NCBI GenBank assembly: GCA_947503625.1
Contig: CANNEK010000003.1
Coordinates: 124,001 to 188,000, forward strand
DNA: 64,000 nt
Direction of reading: 5' to 3'
Source: an uncultured Kordiimonas sp.
Lineage (GTDB): Bacteria > Pseudomonadota > Alphaproteobacteria > Sphingomonadales > Kordiimonadaceae
In this document: piece after piece, positions 36,389 to 45,379 of the stretch
Layout of the letters: every line of letters begins with the position of its first letter
Position numbering within the stretch: the stretch's first letter is position 1
Position numbers and translations under genes: made by a program
The notes under the pieces: generated by a model
What the model saw: only the letters and a program-made list of their open reading frames with translations
Databases searched by the model: none
What the model was told of the DNA's origin: nothing

Positions 36389-39088
36389 ATGTTCATTTTC
36401 CGTATCTTCACTGCCGCCGCCGCTGCGGCTTTTTTGCTTCTGGGTTCCGCTGTGTCGGCGCAGCAGGGCAACCCTGAAAACGAGTATTTCTGGCCGGGGG
36501 CAAATTACGACCCTGCGATCCCCACGGTAAAAGACGTGCTGGGGTACAGCTCTGGCGAACGGATCACAACGCACAGCGACATGCTGCGCTACATGAACGC
36601 TTTGATGGAAGCCTCTCCCGCCAAAATGCGCATGATGCAGTATGGCCAGTCATGGGAAGGTCGGGACCTTGTTTACTTTGCGATCTCCAGCGAGGACAAC
36701 ATTGCAAGCCTGGAGACCTTCAAGGCTGGAATGCAGGCGCTGAGCGACCCACGCGTGACATCTGATGCAGAGGCAACCCGCCTGATCAATGACATGCCAG
36801 CGTCAACATGGCTGGCCTACAGCATTCACGGCAACGAGATATCTTCAACTGATGCCGCGATGATGACAGCCTACCATTTGCTGGCTGCCCGCGGCGATGA
36901 CAGGGTGCCGGATATTCTTTCCAACAGTGTTGTTTTCCTCAACCCGCTGCAGAACCCTGATGGCAGAGATCGCTTCATCCATCGTTTCCGTACAGCCAAG
37001 GGGCTGGTTGCAGACAGCGATCCGGCATCAGCCGAGCACAACGAGCCATGGCCTTCAGGGCGGACCAACCACTATCTCTTTGATATGAACCGCGATTACA
37101 TCGTATTGACCCAGCCGGAAACACAAGGGCATGTAAAAGCATTGCAGGAATGGTATCCGCTGGTGTTTGTCGACCTGCACGAGATGGGCGGCAATTCGAC
37201 TTACTATTTCGCCCCCGAAGCGATCCCCTTCAATCCGCATCTGGCCAAAAATCAGCGTGATTCGCTGTTCCTTTTTGGCAAAACCAACGCCAAATGGTTC
37301 GACAAGTTCGGATTCGATTATTTCACCCGCGATGTTTATGACGCCTTTTATCCCGGATACGGCGCAAGCTGGCCCGCGTATTATGGCGCGATCTCCATGA
37401 CATACGAGCAAGCCTCATCGCGCGGTCTTGTCTATCGCCGTTATGATGGCACCGAACTGCCCTTCGCGCAGACAGTGCGCCAGCATTTCATCACGTCGAT
37501 GGGCACAGCTGAAACCACGGCGACCAATCGTCAGGCTTTGCTGCAGAACTTTTTTGACTATCAAAAAACCGCGATTGCAGAAGGCCGGGCTGACCGCGAA
37601 AACCGCAGCTACATTTTCCCGGCAACACGGGACAAGGCGGCCAACCGCAAGCTAGCAAGCCTGCTTGCCGAGCAAGGCATTGAAGTTGGTCAGGCGACCG
37701 CAGATTTCCGTGCATGCGGCACTGAATATGGTGCCGGGGCTTTTGTTGTGGATGCAGCGCAGCCTCGCAAGCGTATGATCCGCACACTTCTCGACCCGCA
37801 AGTTGACATGGAGGCTGACTTCGTTGCTGAACAAGAGCGTCGCCGCGCCAAAAACATCGACCATGATATTTATGACGTGACCGCATGGTCCCTGCCCGTC
37901 ATGTTCAACGTAGACATGAACATCTGTGGCCGTGCTGTTGACGTTGCGTCAAATCCTGTTGAACAGGATCGTATCGGAAGCGGCAGCATCAACACATCAG
38001 CTGCCAGTGTCGCTTATCTGGTGCCTTGGGGGGATATGGCTGCCGGGCGTTTCCTTTCAAGCGCGCTTCAAAACGATCTGGACGTCAAAATTATTGACGA
38101 AGACTTCACTCTGGGTGGTCGCTCCTATTCCGCAGGCACTCTGATCCTTGATGTTTCCCGCAATCCGGAAAACGTTGGCGACACAGTTGCAAGCCTGTCA
38201 CGCGCAACCGGTGCGGAGGTTGTTGGGATCGACGACAGTTGGGTTGATGCAGGCATGGATCTTGGCAGCCGGGCGGTAAACCGCCTGCCGGCACCTAAAG
38301 TTGCGATGCTTTGGGACGAGCCAACCAGCCAGTATGCGGCAGGCAACACTCGCTTCGTTATCGAGCAACAGATTGGATATCCGGTAACGGTTGTGCGCAC
38401 GCCCGACTTTGGCCGCTTGCGCCTTGACCGCTATCAGGTGCTGATCATGCCTTCTTCATTCGGCAGCTATGCCCGAACCTTGGGCGACAGCGGAGCCAAA
38501 AAACTGGATGCGTGGGTGCGCGATGGTGGGGTTCTGATCGGTACAGGCACTGCCTTGCGCTACCTTGCAGACGACAAAGTTAACTTGTTGTCGATCCGCC
38601 GCGAAAACCAGGTAAAGGAAAATGTCTCTGACGATGAAGCCAAAGGCAACACAGTCGACGGCACACTTTTCACGTCGCTTGAGGACATGAAGAATGCCAT
38701 CGAGCCCGCCAACGAACGTCCGGACAGCGTGCCCGGCGCGTTTGCTTCGGCAAGCGTCGACAAAGACCACTGGCTGGCATCGGGTGTGAGCGAAGACCTG
38801 AATGTTCTAATCCGCGGTAGCGACATTTATACGCCCTCAAAACTGAACACCGGCACGAATGTCGCGTGGTTCAAGGGGGCCGATGAATTGGTGGCAAGTG
38901 GCCTTTTGTGGGAAGAAAACCGCAAGCAACTGGCATTCAAACCATTTGTTGTGGTGGAAGACCGGGGCAACGGTATGGTGATTGGCTTTACTCAGGACCC
39001 AACCGTACGCGCGTACCTTGACGGCCTGAACCTTATCTTCACAAACGCCATTTTCCACGGCGCGGCCCAGGCCCGGCCACTGCGGTAA
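36389..39088 (+). CDS. Secreted M14-family metallocarboxypeptidase with C-terminal GATase-like domain
   Basis: A large exported zinc peptidase of 899 residues. A signal peptide covers about 1-26 (FTAAAAAAFLLLGSAVSAQ). The M14 domain spans about 50-370. The zinc pair HxxE is in SIHGNEISSTDAAMM, NPDGRDRFIHRF binds the substrate carboxylate, and the third ligand His is in VDLHEMGGNSTYYF. A Glu in MTYEQASSRGL is the probable catalytic residue. The later half contains a class I glutamine amidotransferase-like fold (QVLIMPSSFGSYA, DGGVLIGTGTALRYL) without a clear catalytic Cys. The start at 36389 has GGGGAGGG upstream; an earlier TTG frame is less likely. It leads a plus-strand run with the next two genes. 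Confidence 0.9.
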   Translation: MFIFRIFTAAAAAAFLLLGSAVSAQQGNPENEYFWPGANYDPAIPTVKDVLGYSSGERITTHSDMLRYMNALMEASPAKMRMMQYGQSWEGRDLVYFAISSEDNIASLETFKAGMQALSDPRVTSDAEATRLINDMPASTWLAYSIHGNEISSTDAAMMTAYHLLAARGDDRVPDILSNSVVFLNPLQNPDGRDRFIHRFRTAKGLVADSDPASAEHNEPWPSGRTNHYLFDMNRDYIVLTQPETQGHVKALQEWYPLVFVDLHEMGGNSTYYFAPEAIPFNPHLAKNQRDSLFLFGKTNAKWFDKFGFDYFTRDVYDAFYPGYGASWPAYYGAISMTYEQASSRGLVYRRYDGTELPFAQTVRQHFITSMGTAETTATNRQALLQNFFDYQKTAIAEGRADRENRSYIFPATRDKAANRKLASLLAEQGIEVGQATADFRACGTEYGAGAFVVDAAQPRKRMIRTLLDPQVDMEADFVAEQERRRAKNIDHDIYDVTAWSLPVMFNVDMNICGRAVDVASNPVEQDRIGSGSINTSAASVAYLVPWGDMAAGRFLSSALQNDLDVKIIDEDFTLGGRSYSAGTLILDVSRNPENVGDTVASLSRATGAEVVGIDDSWVDAGMDLGSRAVNRLPAPKVAMLWDEPTSQYAAGNTRFVIEQQIGYPVTVVRTPDFGRLRLDRYQVLIMPSSFGSYARTLGDSGAKKLDAWVRDGGVLIGTGTALRYLADDKVNLLSIRRENQVKENVSDDEAKGNTVDGTLFTSLEDMKNAIEPANERPDSVPGAFASASVDKDHWLASGVSEDLNVLIRGSDIYTPSKLNTGTNVAWFKGADELVASGLLWEENRKQLAFKPFVVVEDRGNGMVIGFTQDPTVRAYLDGLNLIFTNAIFHGAAQARPLR

Positions 39089-39099
39089 GGAGACCAGCC

Positions 39100-39786
39100 A
39101 TGAAACGATTTACAATTGCTCTGGGGCTGCTCGGCATATCTGCAGCAGCCTCGGCGGACGACTATTGGGTTTCACAATATCGTGCCGCGCCCGGAAAATT
39201 TCCGGCACTGATTGAGCTGGTGAAATCTACCAACTGGTCGGCCTTTGAAGAAGGCGCGCCGTTGATGATGCGCCACAGTCAGGGAAACCACTGGGACCTG
39301 ATGCTGCTGGGCAAGCACAAAGATTGCGGTGATACCGGATGCCAACAAGCCGCAAAAGCTTTCGAACACGCCGTCAACCAGCTGGTTGATAGCGAGCTGA
39401 GTTTTCAGGCCACTTCAGAGACCGACTGGTCAGACCTGAGAGCCAAAGACGAGACCTCAGGCTTTTATCACATCGAAATGTTCAATGCGGGTGCAGGTCA
39501 CCACAAAGCGTTGATGCGTCAGCGCGTTATAGAAAATGATTACATCGAGCGTATTGGCCAAAGCCCAAACGAGATTTTCGAAGTCACGTTTGGCTCGGAC
39601 TTCGACATCTTCACAATCGGCTTTTATGAAAGCCTGCAAACCTACGCGGTACCCGCCGATGTGACCCCTGAAGAAGCGGAAGCTGCTGCCAAAGCCGCCG
39701 GTTTTAAAAACCGGGCGGACGTCAGCTTCCTGCTGCGCGAACTGATTGTTGGACATCATGATACACTGGCGGTCAAAGCCCGATGA
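39100..39786 (+). CDS. Secreted protein of unknown function, probable tandem alpha-beta barrel
   Basis: A 228-residue exported protein with signal peptide MKRFTIALGLLGISAAASA. I do not recognise a named family. Two similar halves are visible. The first starts YWVSQYRAAPGKFPALIELV and reaches WDLMLLGKHKD; the second starts FYHIEMFNAGAGHHKALMRQ and reaches FDIFTIGFYES. This pattern of strand-helix-strand suggests two dimeric alpha-beta barrel (Dabb-like) units. One cysteine pair (DCGDTGC) may form a disulfide in the periplasm. It is 11 bases after the M14 peptidase and overlaps ghrA by 4 bases, so it is probably in one operon with them. Confidence 0.7.
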   Translation: MKRFTIALGLLGISAAASADDYWVSQYRAAPGKFPALIELVKSTNWSAFEEGAPLMMRHSQGNHWDLMLLGKHKDCGDTGCQQAAKAFEHAVNQLVDSELSFQATSETDWSDLRAKDETSGFYHIEMFNAGAGHHKALMRQRVIENDYIERIGQSPNEIFEVTFGSDFDIFTIGFYESLQTYAVPADVTPEEAEAAAKAAGFKNRADVSFLLRELIVGHHDTLAVKAR

Positions 39787-40721
39787 CACGCATTCTGTTT
39801 TATCTGGACGAGCCGGGAAAGGAAATCTGGCGCCCGGCATTCGAAGCCGCCATACCCGGCGTTGAGTTTCGGGAGTATCCGGATTGGGGTACCCCGGACG
39901 ACGGCCCGGCGTATGTTTTTGCCTGGGAGCCGGAACCTGGCCTGATTGCAAAGTATCCGAACGTAAAAACTATCTTTTCCCTGGGTGCCGGTGTCGACCA
40001 TCTAACCAGTGACCCCGACTTGCCTGCTGATGTGCCCATCGTCCGCATGAGTGACATGGGCCTGAAGGAAGGCATGGCAGAATATGTGCTTATGACGGTG
40101 TTGATGTATCATCGTTATATGCCGCGCATGCTGGCGTCACAGCGCAAACACGAGTGGCGACGCCTGTTCCCGCCCGCAGCATCTGATGTGCGCGTGGGCA
40201 TTCTGGGATACGGCGCACTCGGGCACTATTGTGCGCAGGCCCTGAAACCTCTGGGGTACCAGTTGGCATCCTGGTCGCGCACGGCGAAACCGGAAGAAGA
40301 CGGCATCAGGCATTACAGTGGTGAAGAGGCATTCGAAGACTTCCTCGCACGCACGGATATTCTTGTTGGGCTGCTGCCATCCACACCGGAAACAACCGGA
40401 CTTCTGAACAGCCGCACAATGGCACTGATGCCCCGACACGCAGCCATCATCAACGCTGGCCGTGGATCGCTGATCAATCTCGGTGACCTTGTATCCGCCC
40501 TAGACAGTGGCCATCTCTCAGGAGCCACGCTAGACGTTTTTGTTGAGGAACCACTAGATGAAAATAACCCGTTATGGTCACACGAAAAGGTTTTCATCAC
40601 ACCCCACATTGCGTCGATCACACGGCCAACGACAGCAGCGGAATATGTGGCAGAAAACATCAAGCGCATTGAATCCGGCCTGCAACCACAGAATGTTCTG
40701 GACCGAAAGCGTGGCTATTGA
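39783..40721 (+). CDS. ghrA: Glyoxylate/hydroxypyruvate reductase A
   Basis: An NAD(P)-dependent D-2-hydroxyacid dehydrogenase of 312 residues. The cofactor motif is GILGYGALG in the middle. The catalytic set is Arg in NAGRGSLIN, Glu in DVFVEEPLDENNPLW and His in ITPHIASIT. The GhrA subgroup features FSLGAGVDHL and MAEYVLM are present. It should reduce glyoxylate and hydroxypyruvate, though the true substrate may differ. Its ATG overlaps the previous stop as ATGA. Pairing with a secreted protein gene is unusual. Confidence 0.9.
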   Translation: MTRILFYLDEPGKEIWRPAFEAAIPGVEFREYPDWGTPDDGPAYVFAWEPEPGLIAKYPNVKTIFSLGAGVDHLTSDPDLPADVPIVRMSDMGLKEGMAEYVLMTVLMYHRYMPRMLASQRKHEWRRLFPPAASDVRVGILGYGALGHYCAQALKPLGYQLASWSRTAKPEEDGIRHYSGEEAFEDFLARTDILVGLLPSTPETTGLLNSRTMALMPRHAAIINAGRGSLINLGDLVSALDSGHLSGATLDVFVEEPLDENNPLWSHEKVFITPHIASITRPTTAAEYVAENIKRIESGLQPQNVLDRKRGY

Positions 40722-40848
40722 TGACTTCGCATTTGCGTGATCGGAGCTTTTTTTCTGCCAGCACACTGGTTTTTGGCGGTTCGTGCACCTATATAAACGA
40801 AAATGTGCAAGCGCAACTGCACCTGTGTTTTAAGGACTTGATGGCTGC

Positions 40849-41826
40849 ATGGCTTATTTAGAAGTTGTAACCGGTATAGTATTATTAGTAGTTGCCGGAG
40901 ACTTTTTGGTGCGCGGCGCAGTATCCCTTGCCCACAAAGCAGGCATTTCCACGCTTGTTATTGGCCTGACAATTGTTGCGTTTGGAACGTCGGCACCAGA
41001 ACTTGTGGTTGGCGTTGATGCGGTCCTTAAAGGCTCGCCCACACTGGCGCTCGGCAACATTGTCGGGTCGAACATCGCAAACTCCCTTCTAGTTATCGGA
41101 CTGCCTGCCATCATTGCCCCGATGACGTGTGACGCCCCGCGTTTGGGACGCAATCTTATGATGATGCTGGGAGCAACGCTCATCTTCATCTGGTTCGCCC
41201 AAGGGGGTGCTTTTACCTTCTGGGACGGCTTTGTACTTCTTATATTGCTCTTCATGTTTTTGGCCTATTCCGGAATGCGGGCAAAGAAATGCCCGATGGA
41301 ACTTGAAGGCCTTGATGAAATACACGAGATCGAGCAGCACCCCATCCCTTACAGGAAGTCCTGGGCCATGGTGATTGGTGGCCTTGCCGGTTTGGCTATT
41401 GGTGCAGACTTGCTGGTTGTGGGGTCAATCGAACTGGCACGATCCTTTGGCGTTTCCGAAGCTCTAATCGGCCTGACACTGATCGCGCTTGGTACAAGCC
41501 TGCCTGAACTGGTAACAGCCATGGTTGCAGCGATACGCGGCCACTGTGATGTGGCGGTCGGAAATGTTATCGGTTCCAACATATTTAATATTCTGGGCAT
41601 TATGGGTGTTTCCTCGATGGTTGGAACCATTCCGGTACCGGACAGTTTCCTGAATGTAGACCTTTGGGTCATGCTTGCCGCTGCCTTGTTAATCGTGCCG
41701 TTCACCCGTCTTCGGTCGCAGCTTGGTAAATTTTCCGGCTTTGCCTTGGTCGCACTGTATATCGGTTATATGGTGCACTTGGCCCATAGCGCGGAAAGCG
41801 CGGCTGTAATGGGTATGCCAGTTTAA
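40849..41826 (+). CDS. Calcium/sodium antiporter of the CaCA family (YrbG-like)
   Basis: An inner-membrane cation exchanger of 325 residues with about ten helices. The two alpha-repeats are plain: GTSAPELVVGVDAVLKGSPT followed by LALGNIVGSNIANS, and GTSLPELVTAMVAAIRGHCD followed by VAVGNVIGSNIFNI. The Glu and Asn residues in these repeats bind the cation. The loop between the halves carries acidic residues (LDEIHEIEQH). A TATAAA -10-like site and three TGCAC-type half-sites lie just upstream. Ion specificity is inferred from the family. Confidence 0.92.
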   Translation: MAYLEVVTGIVLLVVAGDFLVRGAVSLAHKAGISTLVIGLTIVAFGTSAPELVVGVDAVLKGSPTLALGNIVGSNIANSLLVIGLPAIIAPMTCDAPRLGRNLMMMLGATLIFIWFAQGGAFTFWDGFVLLILLFMFLAYSGMRAKKCPMELEGLDEIHEIEQHPIPYRKSWAMVIGGLAGLAIGADLLVVGSIELARSFGVSEALIGLTLIALGTSLPELVTAMVAAIRGHCDVAVGNVIGSNIFNILGIMGVSSMVGTIPVPDSFLNVDLWVMLAAALLIVPFTRLRSQLGKFSGFALVALYIGYMVHLAHSAESAAVMGMPV

Positions 41827-41850
41827 CCTGACCTTTATGGGACACACAAC

Positions 41851-42618
41851 TTGACTGCACGACATCCTTATTCTGCTGCACTGGTTACAGGTGGTGCTGT
41901 ACGTATCGGTCGCGCCATTTCCCTGAGTCTTGCCCGGGCTGGGCTTGCCGTGGCCGTTCATCACCGCAATTCCTCCGAAGAGGCGGCCCGGCTTGTTGAT
42001 GAAATTCGACAGTCAGGCGGTAATGCCTGCGCTATTACCGGCGACCTCGGCATTCCGGAAGATGTAACTGCACTGGTTGGCACCGCATCCGAAAAGCTTG
42101 GAAAACCACTTGACGTGCTTGTGAATAATGCGTCTGTCTTCGAAAATGACACACTTGCAGATATGACACCTGACAGCTGGAGCCTGCACCAGGCCGTCAA
42201 TCTGGAAGCACCCGTCTTTTTAAGTCAGGCGTTGATGAAACAGCTTTCGCAAAACCAGAAAGGTTGCATCGTCAACATCATTGACCAGCGTGTTTTAAAA
42301 CTGAACCCGCAGTATTTCTCCTACACCGCATCCAAGGCCGGACTGTGGACAGTGACGCGCACCATGGCCCAAAGTCTGGCGCCGACAGTTCGTGTCAATG
42401 CGATCAGCCCCGGTCCCACTCTTGCCAACCAGTTCCAGTCTGGCCGTGATTTTGAAAAAGAAGCGTCACGCGTGATGCTGAGACAAGGGCCGGACGTATC
42501 CGAAATAACCGGTGCTGTGCAATTTCTGCTTGAGACTCCTTCGGTAACCGGGCAAATGATTACGCTGGACGGGGGCCAGCACCTGGCTTGGCGAACAGAA
42601 GACATCATTGAGGACTAG
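41851..42618 (+). CDS. SDR-family pteridine/dihydrofolate reductase-like protein (FolM-like)
   Basis: A 255-residue short-chain dehydrogenase. The cofactor motif is VTGGAVRIGRAISLSLA. The Arg directly before IG is typical of FolM and pteridine reductase rather than ordinary TGxxxGIG enzymes and favours NADPH. NNAS and the active-site YTASK (Tyr-x3-Lys) are present. It lies next to folB, so a role in dihydromonapterin or dihydrofolate reduction is likely (inference). The start is TTG at 41851. The folB ATG follows 4 bases after its stop. Confidence 0.85.
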   Translation: MTARHPYSAALVTGGAVRIGRAISLSLARAGLAVAVHHRNSSEEAARLVDEIRQSGGNACAITGDLGIPEDVTALVGTASEKLGKPLDVLVNNASVFENDTLADMTPDSWSLHQAVNLEAPVFLSQALMKQLSQNQKGCIVNIIDQRVLKLNPQYFSYTASKAGLWTVTRTMAQSLAPTVRVNAISPGPTLANQFQSGRDFEKEASRVMLRQGPDVSEITGAVQFLLETPSVTGQMITLDGGQHLAWRTEDIIED

Positions 42619-42622
42619 GCCA

Positions 42623-43042
42623 ATGACACATGAGGACTCTACCGCCCAGGACAATCTGGTGCATCTGCCCTACGCTGATGCCGCCCGCGCCGTGCGCCAT
42701 GTGTTTGTTCGCGACTATGTTACCGACGCTGAAATTGGCGTTTGGTCTCACGAAAAAGGCAAAACTCAAAAGGTGCGGATCAGCGTTGACCTTTCTGTAT
42801 CGGAAGAAACGGCGCATCATGAAGACCAGCTCGAAAACGTCGTGTGCTACAATGAAATTGTTTTGGGCATTCAGAAAATAATCGAGACCGGACACATTCA
42901 ACTTGTAGAAACACTGGCGGAAAAAATAGCGGCGATGTCGCTGGTAAATTCACAAGTTTTGAAAGCCAGAGTCAAAGTTGAAAAACTGGAAGCAGTAGCC
43001 GAGGCAGCGAGTGTCGGTGTCGAGATAGAGCGACACCGATAA
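42623..43042 (+). CDS. folB: Dihydroneopterin aldolase FolB
   Basis: Cleaves 7,8-dihydroneopterin to 6-hydroxymethyl-dihydropterin and glycolaldehyde in folate synthesis. The 139 residues match the tunnelling-fold family: DYVTDAEIGVWSHEKGKTQKV near the start, VCYNEIV in the middle, and the pterin-binding Glu in IQLVETLAEKIA. Near the C-terminus VKVEKLEAV holds the catalytic Lys. The ATG at 42623 is preferred over a TTG at 42608 inside the SDR gene. Together with FolP in the first part of the window, two steps of the pathway are covered. Confidence 0.93.
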   Translation: MTHEDSTAQDNLVHLPYADAARAVRHVFVRDYVTDAEIGVWSHEKGKTQKVRISVDLSVSEETAHHEDQLENVVCYNEIVLGIQKIIETGHIQLVETLAEKIAAMSLVNSQVLKARVKVEKLEAVAEAASVGVEIERHR

Positions 43043-43425
43043 TTCAATATTCTCGTGAGAATTTAACCGCTTAACAGCTCGGTCACAAATTTGAAAAGCG
43101 GAACACTACCGGAAGAGTTGTACACACCGAATCGCGCACTGCCATAAGCTCGTTTTCGAGACAAGAAGGCAATTCGAATTTATTTATTATGAGAAGCTTG
43201 ACCCCAAGTTTTTTGTTTTTTTTCAAATACTTAATATTTTTGCCTAAAATATAGGCAATCCGCAAAAAGTCTAGCGTTACAGCGATGTTGCAGTTTTATG
43301 GCGGTATTTGCACACAAAGTTATCCACAGGTACGGTGGACAATTTTCCGGTCAAAAATCAACACTCAACTGAGCCATTGATTCCTTTGAAGGATTCAGCC
43401 AAAAATAACCTTATAGATCAAAAAG
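43043..43425. other. AT-rich 383-base gap before uvrC with palindromes and a DnaA box
   Basis: No convincing gene is present. It contains ATTCTC-GT-GAGAAT at 43049-43062, long T runs near 43209-43222, a perfect TTGCCTA-N5-TAGGCAA at 43240-43258, and a consensus DnaA box at 43320-43328 with TCCAC...GTGGA around it. It should also hold the uvrC promoter. A GAAC-N7-GAAG pair at 43101-43115 is one base off the alphaproteobacterial SOS box. Confidence 0.6.
43320..43328 (+). promoter_or_regulatory. Consensus DnaA box
   Basis: TTATCCACA, an exact match to the strong DnaA box, about 98 bases before the uvrC start and within AT-rich DNA. Only one exact copy is seen, so this is not an origin on this evidence. 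DnaA could act as a transcription factor here. Confidence 0.5.
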
Positions 43426-45288
43426 GTGCTCGATTTGCCCGCTTCTAATTTATCGGATGGAATTGCTGTTATACGTGCGCAATTGAAAACGGCGCCGACG
43501 GCGCCGGGTGTGTATCGCATGCTCGATAAAAACGGCGATGCCCTTTATGTCGGCAAAGCCAAAAATATCCAGAAACGGGTAACAAGTTACACGCAGGTCG
43601 CGCGGTTGAATAACCGTTTGCAACGCATGGTCGCCGCGACGGAAACGATGGTATTTGTCACGACCCGCACCGAGGCCGAAGCGCTTCTACTGGAAGCCTC
43701 CCTGATAAAGCGTTTCAAACCGCCGTTTAATGTTTTGCTCAAAGATGACAAGTCATTCCCGTATATTTTACTGCGAACCGATCATGAGTGGCCCCAGATC
43801 ACCAAACACAGGGGTGCCCGAAAACACAAAGGGCAGTATTACGGCCCCTTCGCCAGCGCGGGAGCTGTGAACCGAACACTGAATACGCTTCAAAAAGTAT
43901 TCCAGTTGCGGTCCTGCACGGACACCACACTAGAGTCGCGCACTCGGGTCTGTCTTTTGTATCAGATCAAGCGGTGTTCCGGCCCCTGCGTGAACAAGGT
44001 GTCCGCCGACGAATATAGTGACATGGTTGGCGAAACCCGTGCATTTCTGGAAGGCAAGAACACGGACATTCAAAAGAAGTTCGCCGAAGCAATGCAGGAT
44101 GCCAGCGACACAATGGAATATGAGACGGCGGCCGTTTACCGGGACCGCCTGAATGCTCTCACTCAAATCCAGACCCATCAGACCATGGTGAACGCCATGG
44201 TCGACGAAGCCGACGTTATCGCTGCGGCTAAAGTTGGCGGTCAGGTCGGCATACAATTGTTTTTCTTCCGGGCCGGTCAAAACTGGGGGCACCGGGCCTA
44301 CTTCCCGAAACATGACAAAACCGATAGCGTCGAGTCGGTTCTTTCAGCATTTGTAGCTCAGTTCTATGACAACAAACCTGCCCCCAAGAGCATTCTGTTG
44401 TCGCACAGGCTTGAAGACCAGGGCCTGCTGTCTGATGCACTCTCCAGCAGAATGGATCGCAAGGTCGCTCTTTCCGTACCGGCACGCGGCAAGAAGTTTG
44501 AAACGGTTAAAGAAGCGATCCGAAACGCCAAGGAGGCTGTTGAGCGCAAACTCGCAGAAACTGCCAGTCAAACCCGCCTGCTGGAAGGTCTTGCAGAAAA
44601 ATTTGACCTGGAAACCGCGCCAACCCGGATTGAAGTGTATGATAACAGCCATATTCAGGGCAGCAATGCCGTAGGCGGCATGGTGGTGGCCGGGCCCGAT
44701 GGCTTCAGTAAAAACCATTACCGGAAATTCAACATCAAAGACACCGAGCTTACACCAGGAGATGATTTCGGCATGATGCGCGAAGTGATGCGCAGGCGTT
44801 TTTCCCGGTTGATCAGGGAAGATGAAGATCGCTCACGCGGTATGTGGCCAGACCTATTGCTGATCGATGGAGGGCTTGGGCAACTGTCTGCCGTAACCGA
44901 AACGCTGACAGAGGTCGGGGTCAGCGATGTTGCAATTGTTGCTATCTCGAAGGGCCCTGACCGCAATGCTGGCCGCGAGCAGTTTCACATGCCAGGTCAG
45001 CGCGCGTTCACCATGCCGCTCAACGACCCTGTACTGTATTACCTGCAGCGCCTCAGGGATGAAGCCCACAGGTTTGCTATTGGGTCACATAGAGCGCGCA
45101 GAAAAGCGGATATAAAAAAGTCACCGCTTGACGGTGTTCCGGGTATCGGGCCAAAACGCAAGAAGGCATTGCTGCACCATTTTGGTTCGGCAAAGGCGGT
45201 TGTAGGGGCGGATATCAGAGACATCGAATGCGTGGAAGGCATCTCACGCGCGATTGCGCAACAGATATACGATCATTTCCACGAATAG
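43426..45288 (+). CDS. uvrC: Excinuclease ABC subunit C
   Basis: The nuclease of nucleotide-excision repair, which cuts on both sides of a lesion with UvrB. The 620 residues hold the N-terminal GIY-YIG domain (PGVYRMLDKNGDALYVGKAK) for the 3' cut and a Cys-containing region (LYQIKRCSGPC). A UvrB-binding UVR motif lies at about 210-245. The RNase H-like domain holds IEVYDNSHIQGS and LLIDGGLGQL for the 5' cut. Helix-hairpin-helix motifs end it (VPGIGPKRKKALLHHFGSAKAV). The start is GTG at 43426; no strong ribosome binding site is seen, so a slightly different start is possible. Confidence 0.97.
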   Translation: MLDLPASNLSDGIAVIRAQLKTAPTAPGVYRMLDKNGDALYVGKAKNIQKRVTSYTQVARLNNRLQRMVAATETMVFVTTRTEAEALLLEASLIKRFKPPFNVLLKDDKSFPYILLRTDHEWPQITKHRGARKHKGQYYGPFASAGAVNRTLNTLQKVFQLRSCTDTTLESRTRVCLLYQIKRCSGPCVNKVSADEYSDMVGETRAFLEGKNTDIQKKFAEAMQDASDTMEYETAAVYRDRLNALTQIQTHQTMVNAMVDEADVIAAAKVGGQVGIQLFFFRAGQNWGHRAYFPKHDKTDSVESVLSAFVAQFYDNKPAPKSILLSHRLEDQGLLSDALSSRMDRKVALSVPARGKKFETVKEAIRNAKEAVERKLAETASQTRLLEGLAEKFDLETAPTRIEVYDNSHIQGSNAVGGMVVAGPDGFSKNHYRKFNIKDTELTPGDDFGMMREVMRRRFSRLIREDEDRSRGMWPDLLLIDGGLGQLSAVTETLTEVGVSDVAIVAISKGPDRNAGREQFHMPGQRAFTMPLNDPVLYYLQRLRDEAHRFAIGSHRARRKADIKKSPLDGVPGIGPKRKKALLHHFGSAKAVVGADIRDIECVEGISRAIAQQIYDHFHE

Positions 45289-45321
45289 GCGGTTCAGCTT
45301 GAATGCCTCTTAGCTGCAGCG

Positions 45322-45349
45322 TTGACCTGCGCCCGGAAAGAAGTATGGT
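45322..45349 (+). promoter_or_regulatory. Probable promoter of pgsA-moaD-moaE
   Basis: TTGACC (45322-45327), 16 bases, TATGGT (45344-45349). Transcription would start near 45356, downstream of the GTG at 45350, which supports the ATG at 45380 as the true pgsA start. Confidence 0.6.
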
Positions 45350-45379
45350 GTGCCTGAAACCAGCGGGCGGTCTTATACC

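Noticed and set aside
43101-43115. Possible SOS (LexA) box GAAC-N7-GAAG
   Set aside because: One base off the consensus and about 310 bases from uvrC; too weak to call.
43083-43265. 60-codon minus-strand frame upstream of uvrC
   Set aside because: TTG start, lysine- and isoleucine-rich only because the DNA is AT-rich, no ribosome binding site, and it spans a palindrome.
43320-43328. Replication origin
   Set aside because: Only one exact DnaA box is seen, and no origin-linked genes lie nearby.
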